In this document: positions 1-5,057 of the stretch, in pieces
Layout of the letters: the number at the start of each line of letters is the position of its first letter
Numbering within the stretch: position 1 is the first letter of the stretch
DNA from: Endomicrobium sp.
Lineage (GTDB): Bacteria > Elusimicrobiota > Endomicrobiia > Endomicrobiales > Endomicrobiaceae
Reading direction: 5' to 3'
NCBI GenBank assembly: GCA_031273645.1
Contig: JAISRM010000062.1
Span: forward strand, 1 to 5,057
Length of the DNA stretch: 5,057 bases
Position numbers and translations under genes: made by a program
Notes under the pieces: model-generated
Databases searched by the model: none
What the model was told of the DNA's origin: nothing
Seen by the model: only the letters and a program-made list of their open reading frames with translations

Positions 1-316
1 GTTTAGGACTGTTTTCAACGGAAACTGCGGCTTAGAGCATTTCTTCCCCGCCGGCGCAATGTAGGGTTAAGCTGTAAACGCCGAGATCTTTTGCCGACTC
101 AACCGAACGTTTTACGGTAGCCGGTATATCGTGAAATTTCAAATCGAGAAAAACTTTTTTGCCGTTATCCTGAATCATTTTAATTATTTCTCTTCCCGAC
201 TGCAAAAAAAGTATAGGACCGACCTTGTATATATCTATATATTCCAACGTATCTTTAACGAGTTTTTCAGCTTTCTTAAAATCATATACGTCTAAAGCAA
301 GTATTGTTTTTTTCAT
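1..316 (-). pseudogene. pyrF: Orotidine 5'-phosphate decarboxylase, interrupted by an in-frame stop; runs off the window
   Basis: PyrF decarboxylates OMP to UMP, the last step of de novo pyrimidine synthesis. The readable N-terminal 94 residues show the first half of the TIM barrel. They include the ALD motif (D9), the KVG lysine (K31) and the LDLKFHDIP motif giving D58, K60 and D63, which match the family's catalytic Lys-Asp-Lys-Asp set, followed by an HCAGGEEML strand (H86-L94). A TAA at 32-34 then stops the frame. Past it, in the same frame to base 2, the sequence reads AAVSVENSPK, which fits the family position after GG..MM-x-AA. So this is a nonsense codon at a variable position (from AAA or CAA, for example), not a frameshift. 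A 94-residue product would lack more than half of a protein normally near 230 residues, including the phosphate-binding end. The start ATG (314-316) has GGAG five bases upstream and lies 17 bp after the pyrD stop, so it is co-transcribed. A sequencing or assembly error remains possible. Confidence 0.8.
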
Positions 317-333
317 TTATGCTCCGTTTTCAA

Positions 334-1257
334 TCAACAAATATTAACCGCCTGATTGATTTTTCCCGTAAGCGCGGCGGCAGACGATATATTTTTTTCT
401 GCCAATATTTTTTCAATGCCGTCTATTATTTTTATTATATTTTGCGCAGATACCAAACTTGCGCTTCCTACGCTTACGGCGGCAGCCCCTGCAAGCATAA
501 ATTCAACCGCGTCTTGACCGCTTGTTATGCCGCCGCAGCCGAGTATAGGAATTTTTAAAACGGGATATGCGTCATAGACGGCTCTGACAGACATAGGCTT
601 AATGCACGGCCCCGACATTCCGCCTTTTACGGTGGAGAGTTTAGGTTTAAAAGTTTTAACGTCTATCGCCATTGCCGGATAAGTGTTTGCTATAGTCACG
701 CCGTCTGCTCCGGCATTTTGCGCCGCTAAAGAAAGTTCTGCAATATCGGCAACAAGAGGCGACAGTTTTGCAATAACGGGAACTTTTGAAATTTTTTTAA
801 CGCTTTTTATAACGTCTGCCGTCAAAGGCAAATCGTGGCACACTATTTTCTTTTTTAAATTCGGACAAGACAAGTTTAATTCTATGGCGCTTATTTCTTT
901 GTAAGAAGACAATACTTTTGCGCTTTGCGCGTATTCCTCAAGAGAATGACCGGCGACACTTACAAAAACGGGAACGCCTATTTTAGCAAGTTTTTCAAGA
1001 GGATCGCCGACAAAAGCTTTGACCCCTATGTTTTGCAGCCCTATCGTATTTAACATTCCCCCTTCAACTTCAGCTATGCGCGGCTGAGGATTTCCGGGAC
1101 GCGGCTCAAAAGTAATAGTTTTAGTAATTATTGCGCCGATTTTTTTTAAAGGAATTAAGTCTGCAAGCTCGTAACCGTAACCAAAAGTTCCCGAAGCGCT
1201 AAGCACCGGGTTTTTTAATTTTATTCCCGCAAAATTTACGTTTAAATTTGGTTTCAT
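334..1257 (-). CDS. pyrD: Dihydroorotate dehydrogenase, class 1B catalytic subunit
   Basis: This cytosolic FMN enzyme oxidises dihydroorotate to orotate and passes electrons to PyrK and then NAD+. The 307-residue length is normal for class 1B. Visible family features in order are the N-terminal NPVLSASGTFGYG segment (17-28), TKT with EPRPGNPQPR (45-60), NTIGLQN (70-76), and ELNLSCPN (126-133) with the catalytic cysteine C131 that marks class 1 enzymes. Then come the VIAKLSP lysine (K164), GGMSGPCIKP (212-221), GCGGI (240-244) and the VGSA phosphate-binding turn (263-266). The loop after CPN reads KKKIVCHD rather than the Gly-rich form of many homologues, a variation I take as natural. The ATG at 1255-1257 places the conserved core correctly, but no Shine-Dalgarno is visible before it. 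The gene follows pyrK by 82 bp and precedes pyrF by 17 bp, and the adjacent pyrK supports the 1B assignment. Confidence 0.95.
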   Translation of the reverse strand: MKPNLNVNFAGIKLKNPVLSASGTFGYGYELADLIPLKKIGAIITKTITFEPRPGNPQPRIAEVEGGMLNTIGLQNIGVKAFVGDPLEKLAKIGVPVFVSVAGHSLEEYAQSAKVLSSYKEISAIELNLSCPNLKKKIVCHDLPLTADVIKSVKKISKVPVIAKLSPLVADIAELSLAAQNAGADGVTIANTYPAMAIDVKTFKPKLSTVKGGMSGPCIKPMSVRAVYDAYPVLKIPILGCGGITSGQDAVEFMLAGAAAVSVGSASLVSAQNIIKIIDGIEKILAEKNISSAAALTGKINQAVNIC

Positions 1258-1265
1258 ATTATTAG

Positions 1266-1285
1266 TTTACATCAAAACATGCAAA
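1266..1285 (-). promoter_or_regulatory. Possible small hairpin in the pyrD leader
   Basis: On the minus strand TTTGCAT (1279-1285) can pair with ATGTAAA (1266-1272) around a six-base loop, giving a 7-bp stem with one G-T wobble. It ends 8 bases before the pyrD ATG, where a ribosome-binding site would lie, and no Shine-Dalgarno is visible there. It is AT-rich and could be chance. A second short stem (CGCC/GGCG) lies near 1311-1321 in the same pyrK-pyrD gap. Neither has a following T-run, so neither is called a terminator. Confidence 0.2.
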
Positions 1286-1339
1286 TAATTTACGGTTAAT
1301 AACGTCATCGCCGCAGGCGGATAAATTTTACAGACGCAA

Positions 1340-2095
1340 TTATAACTCTATATCATTGATTTTAAACACCGGTCCGTCTTTGCACGTCATTTTTATTTGC
1401 CCTGCAATTTTAACGGCGCAGCCCTGGCAATTGCCGACTCCGCAAGCCATTTTCTCTTCTAAAGAAGCGTAACCCGATATGCATTTTTCTTTTGCCGTTT
1501 TTATTACCGCTTTCATCATCGGCGCAGGTCCGCAAACATAGATACAGTCGTCTGATTTTAATTTTTTTTCTAAAAGTCCGGTTATAAATCCCTTGTATCC
1601 TTTAGAACCGTCTTCTGTTGAAATTATTGTTTTCCAGCCGAGTTGTTTAAACTTGTCAAGACAGAGCAAATCTTTTTTTGTTTTTGCGCCGTAATATAAA
1701 GTTCCTTTGTTTTTCAGTCTTGCGGCAAGAAAATGAACTGAAGCTATTCCCGTGCCGCCGGCTATTATTATCCGGTTCAAAGTTCCTTTTAAATCAAGCT
1801 GCGGATAACCGTTGCCAAGCGGGCCAAGCATTGAAATTTCGCCTTCTTTAATTTGCGAAAGTATTTTCGTGCCTTTCCCTGCTATTTTGTACAAGAAAGA
1901 AATTTCGCCTTTTTGAGCGTCGTGAATGCTTATAGGCCTGCGTAAAAAAACGCCCGGAACGCAAATCATAAAAAATTGTCCGGGTCTGCAGGATTTTATA
2001 ACACCGATTTCGGCTTTAATTTTAAGCTCAAAATATCCGTCGCAGATTTCTTTATTTGAGATGATGTCATACGTCTTATCAAAGCGTTTTTGCAT
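1340..2095 (-). CDS. pyrK: Dihydroorotate dehydrogenase electron-transfer subunit
   Basis: PyrK is the FAD and [2Fe-2S] partner of class 1B PyrD and relays electrons to NAD+. From the ATG at 2093-2095 it is 251 residues, typical for the family. The ferredoxin-reductase-like FAD domain contains RRPISIHD (52-59) and LGPLGNG (90-96). The NAD-binding domain has GGTGIA (113-118) and CGPAPMM (188-194). The C-terminal cluster-binding segment has four cysteines, C218, C223, C226 and C238, in a C-x4-C-x2-C-x11-C arrangement, followed by the typical KDGPVF. The frame stays open to a TTG at 2123-2125, ten codons upstream. I reject that start because the extra residues (about LGFFAIICGK) do not resemble a PyrK N-terminus and because a strong -10 element lies inside them. 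The gene heads a pyrK-pyrD-pyrF operon, the order known from many Gram-positive and anaerobic genomes, though carAB and pyrE are not in the window. Confidence 0.94.
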   Translation of the reverse strand: MQKRFDKTYDIISNKEICDGYFELKIKAEIGVIKSCRPGQFFMICVPGVFLRRPISIHDAQKGEISFLYKIAGKGTKILSQIKEGEISMLGPLGNGYPQLDLKGTLNRIIIAGGTGIASVHFLAARLKNKGTLYYGAKTKKDLLCLDKFKQLGWKTIISTEDGSKGYKGFITGLLEKKLKSDDCIYVCGPAPMMKAVIKTAKEKCISGYASLEEKMACGVGNCQGCAVKIAGQIKMTCKDGPVFKINDIEL

Positions 2096-2105
2096 TTTCC
2101 CACAG

Positions 2106-2135
2106 ATTATAGCAAAAAAACCCAACAGCGCGCAA
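2106..2135 (-). promoter_or_regulatory. Extended -10 promoter of the pyrK-pyrD-pyrF operon
   Basis: The minus strand reads TGCTATAAT at 2106-2114, a perfect TATAAT (2106-2111) with the TGn extension. A weak -35 candidate, TTGCGC (2130-2135), lies 18 bp upstream. The -10 ends 10 bases before the pyrK ATG, so initiation at the usual 6-8 bases downstream would leave a leader of only about 3-5 nt. The promoter lies in the gap after fic, consistent with the pyr genes being an independent operon. A second, weaker extended -10 (TGATATAAA, 2256-2264) with TTGGCA 21 bp upstream is less convincing. Confidence 0.5.
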
Positions 2136-2306
2136 AGCGCCTCGAATTTCCGCCATTGTAATGCATCGTATGATTTTATGATTTAAAAATAAGTATGCTT
2201 TGCGCAGACAGAAAAATTATTGTTTGGATTTCAGGCTGTTATAAATTTTTATTGTTTTATATCAGCAAGACGCAGAAATTTATGCCAAAAGATGTGTCAG
2301 CTTCAA

Positions 2307-3647
2307 TTAAGTCTGTAATTTTGACAATATGTTTTTAGCGGGAATAAAAATGCTTTTTTTGCCTACTAAACGGCTTTCCATTAGACCTAAACTTACTAAT
2401 CCGATAAAATCTGCTCTGGCGGTGGCGTAGCCTATTCTATGAAGCCCTCTATGCAGGGCAATTTCATATTCTTTATTTGGATTCTTTATTGCATTTATTA
2501 AAATATCTCTTTGTCTAAAATTAAGACGGGGATATTTATCTGAAATAAAGCGATTCTTTCTTGCTTGAGCTTCTTTTTTATTCATAAGATCTATAACATC
2601 TTTTATAGATTTTTCAATAATATTAAGATTAAACAAAATAAAATATGTTATATCGTTGTGAGAACATTCAGAATACAAAAAAGATTTTTTGTATTGCCCT
2701 GACATTTTTAATACTAATTTTGAAATGGAAATATACTCAAAAATCCAATATCCGCTTTTCAATAAAAACCAATAAAACAATGCCCTTGCAGTTCTGCCGT
2801 TGCCGTCAACAAAAGGATGAATGCAGGGTATCCAAAAATGAAGAATTATTGCCTTTATAACAGGATGTATAAATTCATTTTGAACGCCGTCATGAGTTGC
2901 GTTTGCAAAAGCAATAAGTTTTTCTATTTCTGCAGGAACTTGAGCTGCCGGATAAGGCATATAAAGCAAATTGCCGTCAATATCATAAACGCCGATATCA
3001 TCATCTTGGACCGGTAAGCGAAATCTGCCGATTGAATCCTTCTCTTTGTCCTCAAAAGTATTTTCCGTAAGCATTTTATGCAGCTTTAAAAGCATGTCAT
3101 TGCTTAAGGGATTTTTACAATCAATTTCTTTGATGTGATTTATCGCATGATAATTATTATAAATCATCCACTCTGATTTATTTTTAGGCATTCTATTTGC
3201 AGCAAGCATTTTTTTTGCTATGCGGCGCGTTGTAGCGGCTCCTTCTATTTGACTTGAAGCTATTGCCTCTTCAACGATAGATGCAATTAAATACTTGGCT
3301 TTTTCGGCTTCATTTCTCATATCTAAAATAGGAAATGACAAAGCGTCCCTGTCTATAAAATGCAAAGGAGCTTGAGTTTTTGGCGGAAGCCAAAACGAAA
3401 ATTTATCTCCGTCTTTATCTGAAAAAGGAAGATATTTTCTGTTTGTCAATGCTTCCAATTCTCTTCTTGCCCAAACAAATTCGGGGTTCATTCCATAGTT
3501 TTTTTGCTTAAATTCTGTCCAATAATCATAATCATCTATAACTTTTTTCATATCAACAGATGAATCTGAAAAAGGTTTGAACACTTCTGCATATCCGAAT
3601 TTATTTATAATATCGTTTAATTTCGGCGCTTTTTCAGGAATTTTCAT
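2307..3647 (-). CDS. Fic family protein (probable AMP-transferase), class II, with C-terminal winged-helix region
   Basis: Fic enzymes move AMP, or sometimes another nucleotide-derived moiety, from a nucleotide to a hydroxyl side chain of a target protein. This 446-residue protein has the full active-site motif HPFVDGNGRTAR (277-288), with catalytic H277, the metal/phosphate-binding D281-G282-N283-G284 and R285/R288. A flap-like strand (GVYDIDGNLLYMPYP, 219-233) precedes it. Upstream, SSQIEG (131-136) matches the inhibitory (S/T)xxxE(G/N) motif, with E135 expected to block ATP binding. Lying N-terminal to the Fic core, it makes the protein class II and self-restrained. Residues about 375-437 look like a winged helix-turn-helix (RQRDILINAI, then GYATARADFIGLVSLGLMESR), a common partner that may bind DNA. 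Residues 1-100 form an N-terminal extension I cannot assign. The ATG at 3645-3647 has AGGAG seven bases upstream. No separate antitoxin gene is adjacent. The target is unknown, and the array around its promoter suggests tight control. Confidence 0.93.
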   Translation of the reverse strand: MKIPEKAPKLNDIINKFGYAEVFKPFSDSSVDMKKVIDDYDYWTEFKQKNYGMNPEFVWARRELEALTNRKYLPFSDKDGDKFSFWLPPKTQAPLHFIDRDALSFPILDMRNEAEKAKYLIASIVEEAIASSQIEGAATTRRIAKKMLAANRMPKNKSEWMIYNNYHAINHIKEIDCKNPLSNDMLLKLHKMLTENTFEDKEKDSIGRFRLPVQDDDIGVYDIDGNLLYMPYPAAQVPAEIEKLIAFANATHDGVQNEFIHPVIKAIILHFWIPCIHPFVDGNGRTARALFYWFLLKSGYWIFEYISISKLVLKMSGQYKKSFLYSECSHNDITYFILFNLNIIEKSIKDVIDLMNKKEAQARKNRFISDKYPRLNFRQRDILINAIKNPNKEYEIALHRGLHRIGYATARADFIGLVSLGLMESRLVGKKSIFIPAKNILSKLQT

Positions 3648-3654
3648 ATTTAGA

Positions 3655-3659
3655 CTCCT
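3655..3659 (-). promoter_or_regulatory. Shine-Dalgarno of fic, overlapping an operator box
   Basis: AGGAG sits seven bases before the fic ATG and fixes the start. The first two bases of the site in minus-strand order (AG, 3658-3659) are also the last two of a GATAG box (3658-3662), so the run reads GATAGGAG. A factor bound to that box on DNA or RNA would sit on the ribosome-binding site. Confidence 0.7.
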
Positions 3660-3693
3660 ATCGCAAACTATCTAAACCTATCAAAACCGATAG
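3658..3693. promoter_or_regulatory. Proximal operator-like array of fic (CTATC boxes, 10-bp phased)
   Basis: On the plus strand this 36-bp element reads CTATC-N5-CTATC-N5-CTATC-N6-GATAG, with boxes starting at 3658, 3668, 3678 and, inverted, 3689. The last two form the 16-bp inverted repeat CTATCAAAACCGATAG (3678-3693). Box spacing of one helical turn places all the direct boxes on one face of the DNA, as for cooperative binding of a repressor. The array lies between the predicted fic transcription start and the start codon. The binding protein is unknown; the winged-helix end of Fic itself is one candidate. Confidence 0.7.
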
Positions 3694-3704
3694 ATTTGAT
3701 ATAT

Positions 3705-3733
3705 AAAATAGCAAAGAATTAAATGCAAGTCAA
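3705..3733 (-). promoter_or_regulatory. Predicted fic promoter between the two operator arrays
   Basis: The minus strand has TTGACT (3728-3733, one mismatch from the sigma-70 -35), a 17-bp spacer ending in TGC, and TATTTT (3705-3710, four of six -10 matches plus a TGn extension). The expected start site is near 3698, giving a leader of about 50 nt. The distal array ends three bases upstream of the -35, and the proximal array begins about five bases after the start site. Confidence 0.6.
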
Positions 3734-3736
3734 CAT

Positions 3737-3772
3737 CTATCAAAAACTATCTAATTCTATCAAAACCGATAG
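3737..3772. promoter_or_regulatory. Distal operator-like array of fic (second copy)
   Basis: This element has exactly the same layout as the proximal array, with CTATC at 3737, 3747 and 3757 and inverted GATAG at 3768. The 16-bp inverted repeat is identical in both copies (3757-3772 here), as is the 11-bp AAACTATCTAA (3744-3754). The bases between boxes partly differ, which suggests the boxes are what is conserved. The copies are 79 bp apart in the same orientation. This one lies just upstream of the predicted -35. Confidence 0.7.
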
Positions 3773-3773
3773 G

Positions 3774-3979
3774 TTTTAAATATTATTTATCAATAATTGC
3801 CGGTTAAAACATTTAATTATTTTTATTTGTTTAATTTCATTACTTGTTTGGCTGGGTTGGACGGCGGGTTGATTTATAGAAATATTTTGTCGGCGGGATT
3901 TTATAGCCGGATTTTGTTTTGTCTATCAAGCATAGGGCATTTGAAGTATTGCTTAAAACCCAAATGAACGGACTGCTAA
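3774..3979. other. Non-coding stretch between the fic control region and pstB
   Basis: With the arrays, this makes a 332-bp gap without a gene. Stops interrupt all frames at short intervals and no RNA gene is recognisable. It contains the tandem duplication described separately, a lone CTATC (3923-3927) with a nearby CATAG, and a 6-bp inverted repeat CATTTG/CAAATG (3938-3943 and 3961-3966) after pstB that lacks a T-run. No convincing pstB terminator was found. Confidence 0.6.
3862..3917. repeat. Imperfect tandem duplication, two units of 29 and 27 bp
   Basis: Unit one (3862-3890) and unit two (3891-3917) abut directly. Each begins CGGCGGG, has TTTATAG in the middle and ends ATTTTGT. They differ by a 2-bp length change and a 4-base block (AAAT versus CCGG). 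The segment is richer in G and C than the surrounding intergenic DNA. It does not encode an open frame. It may be a relic of a longer repeat or of a decayed gene. Confidence 0.6.
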
Positions 3980-4732
3980 TCAGCCGAATCTTCCGGTGAT
4001 GTAATCTTCCGTTTGTTTTTGTTTTGGCGAGACGAACATAATTTCCGTTTTATCAAGTTCTACAAGCCTGCCCATGAGAAAAAACGCGGTCCTGTCGCCT
4101 ACTCTTGAAGCTTGCTTGACATTATTTGTAACAAGCACTATCGTATATTTCTTTTTCAGTTCTATCATCGATTCTTCTACTTTTGCAGTTGAAATAGGAT
4201 CGAGCCCCGAACACGGTTCGTCAAACAAAATAACTTCGGGATTTATGGCAAGGATTCTCGCTATGCAAAGCCTCTGCTGCTGCCCGCCCGACATTTTCAT
4301 GGCTGAAGAATTGAGTCTGTCTTTTATTTCTGTCCAGAGAGAAGCGTCTTTTAAAGCCTGTTCGACTATTGCGTCCATATCGCTTTTTTTTGAAACAAGA
4401 CCGAGCCTCTTGGGAGCGTAAATTATATTTTCATAAACGCTCATCGGAAGCGGTATCGGCATTGCAAAAAGCATTCCGACGCGCTTTCTTAACCTCTCCA
4501 TGTTCATATGAAATATATTGTCGCCGTCAAGATATATTTCGCCCTTTCTTACATAATTGGCGTCGAGGTCGTTCATTCTGTTAAGAGTTCTTAAGAAAGT
4601 CGTTTTGCCGCTGTTTGCAGGGCCTATAACGGAAAGTATTTCATTTTTTTCAACGTTGATATTAAGAGCGTCAAGCGCAAGCTTTCCGCCGTAAAAACAG
4701 CTTAAATTTTCAACCTTAATTTTATCTGGCAT
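3980..4732 (-). CDS. pstB: PstB-type phosphate ABC transporter ATP-binding protein
   Basis: PstB is the cytoplasmic ATPase of the high-affinity phosphate importer PstSCAB. The 250-residue length is normal. Motifs in order are Walker A GPANSGKTT (37-45), the PstB-typical NRMNDL (51-56), the Q-loop region with PLPMSVYEN (94-102), signature MSGGQQQRLCIAR (147-159), Walker B VILFDEP (167-173) and D-loop SGLDP (175-179). Two positions differ from the usual family pattern. A90 in VGMLFAMP stands where a Q-loop Gln is expected, and N203 in LVTNNVKQASRV stands where the switch His is expected. Catalytic E172 and K43 are present. The ATG (4730-4732) follows AGAGG with a short 4-base gap. No pstS, pstC, pstA or phoU is adjacent, so the other subunits must be encoded elsewhere if it works in phosphate uptake. 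It could instead be a PstB-like paralogue. A weak -10 (TATAAC, 4791-4796) lies upstream without a well-spaced -35. Confidence 0.88.
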   Translation of the reverse strand: MPDKIKVENLSCFYGGKLALDALNINVEKNEILSVIGPANSGKTTFLRTLNRMNDLDANYVRKGEIYLDGDNIFHMNMERLRKRVGMLFAMPIPLPMSVYENIIYAPKRLGLVSKKSDMDAIVEQALKDASLWTEIKDRLNSSAMKMSGGQQQRLCIARILAINPEVILFDEPCSGLDPISTAKVEESMIELKKKYTIVLVTNNVKQASRVGDRTAFFLMGRLVELDKTEIMFVSPKQKQTEDYITGRFG

Positions 4733-4809
4733 TTTACCTCTGCAAGCTTTCTTTTATCTCAAATTTTTCCAAACGCGCAAATTTAACGCTGTTATAATTA
4801 CATTAAAAT

Positions 4810-5057
4810 TCATTTCATTTCAAGTTCTAATTCATTCCAATCATTGAAAAATCTATTGTTAAAACAAGAATAATCGTATTCTCTGCCTTTATTTAAAACA
4901 ACTCCGTCAATATTTATAGTCAATGTAGTTTTCTGATTGTCTGTTATTTGATATGTCGGCAATTCTATATTGTCAAATTTTTCAACATCTTTTGTATTCA
5001 AAATATAAAAACGGCATATTTTATCTATCTTGTTGTCAAAAACAGCAATCCAAATAT
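4810..5057 (-). CDS. C-terminal part of an unidentified protein; 5' end outside the window
   Basis: The frame is open from the window edge to TGA at 4810-4812, giving the last 81 residues. The first in-window ATG- or TTG-type codon (TTG at 4999-5001) is not the true start, because coding-like sequence continues upstream to the edge (IWIAVFDNKIDKICRFYIL precedes it). The fragment is soluble, with no membrane segment, so it is not the end of PstA. It looks like a beta-rich strand pair (IWIAVFD, RFYIL), a short acidic helix (NTKDVEKF), a second strand region (TLTINIDG) and an aromatic, Asn/Glu-rich tail (NDWNELELE). Such endings occur in some nuclease-like accessory proteins, but I do not recognise the family. 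It ends 77 bp before pstB and is on the same strand. Confidence 0.6.
   Translation of the reverse strand, partial: IWIAVFDNKIDKICRFYILNTKDVEKFDNIELPTYQITDNQKTTLTINIDGVVLNKGREYDYSCFNNRFFNDWNELELEMK

Noticed and set aside
1..34. Reassigned TAA codon (alternative genetic code)
   Set aside because: pyrK and fic end at TAA exactly where their families end, so TAA acts as a stop here.
304..904. Plus-strand open frames opposite pyrD and pyrF
   Set aside because: They overlap strongly conserved minus-strand genes and show no family resemblance; they are antisense shadows.
2096..2125. TTG start extending PyrK by ten residues
   Set aside because: The extension is unlike PyrK N-termini, and it contains the consensus extended -10 element.
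2256..2288. Second pyrK promoter (TGATATAAA with TTGGCA)
   Set aside because: The spacing of 21 bp is too long and the distance to pyrK is greater; kept only as a weak alternative.
3658..3772. CRISPR-like repeat pair
   Set aside because: There are only two copies, with internal 5-bp boxes and a promoter between them; there is no repeat-spacer series and no cas genes.
3938..3966. Rho-independent terminator after pstB
   Set aside because: The only inverted repeat is 6 bp with a 17-base loop and no T-run.
4074..4584. Plus-strand open frames opposite pstB
   Set aside because: They are antisense to a gene with clear ABC-ATPase motifs, with no start context or recognisable product.
4791..4823. 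pstB promoter TTGAAA/TATAAC
   Set aside because: The elements are 21 bp apart, outside the usual 16-18 bp range, so no promoter feature is called.

Overview
The window is an AT-rich bacterial segment in which every recognisable gene lies on the minus strand, so the biological order runs from high to low coordinates. In that order it holds the C-terminal end of an unidentified protein (cut by the window edge), a PstB-type phosphate-transport ATPase, a stand-alone Fic-domain protein, and a pyrimidine-biosynthesis cluster pyrK-pyrD-pyrF. The NAD-dependent (class 1B, PyrD plus PyrK) dihydroorotate dehydrogenase suggests an anaerobic or fermentative bacterium. Lys/Ile/Asn-rich proteins, a broken pyrF and loose intergenic DNA would suit a host-associated lineage such as an Elusimicrobiota/Endomicrobium-like organism, but that placement is a low-confidence guess from general appearance.

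Pyrimidine cluster (1-2095): pyrK carries the FAD and [2Fe-2S] machinery and passes electrons from dihydroorotate oxidation by PyrD to NAD+. PyrF would then decarboxylate OMP to UMP. pyrK and pyrD look intact. pyrF is interrupted by an in-frame TAA after 94 codons, with family-like sequence continuing in the same frame to the window edge. A consensus extended -10 element lies only 10 nt before the pyrK ATG, implying a leaderless or nearly leaderless transcript.

fic region (2307-3979): the Fic protein has an intact AMP-transferase motif, an intact N-terminal inhibitory motif (class II) and a C-terminal winged-helix-like region. Its promoter is bracketed by two copies of an ordered array of 5-bp boxes (CTATC at 10-bp intervals, closed by an inverted GATAG). 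One copy ends just upstream of the -35; the other covers the early transcript and overlaps the Shine-Dalgarno sequence. This is the most striking regulatory structure in the window. Further upstream, a GC-richer tandem duplication of about 28 bp fills part of a 332-bp non-coding gap.

Transport region (3980-5057): a single pstB stands without pstSCA or phoU beside it in the window. It has typical PstB signature and Walker motifs, but Ala replaces the Q-loop Gln and Asn replaces the switch His. The gene upstream of it is only a C-terminal piece of a soluble protein that I could not identify.
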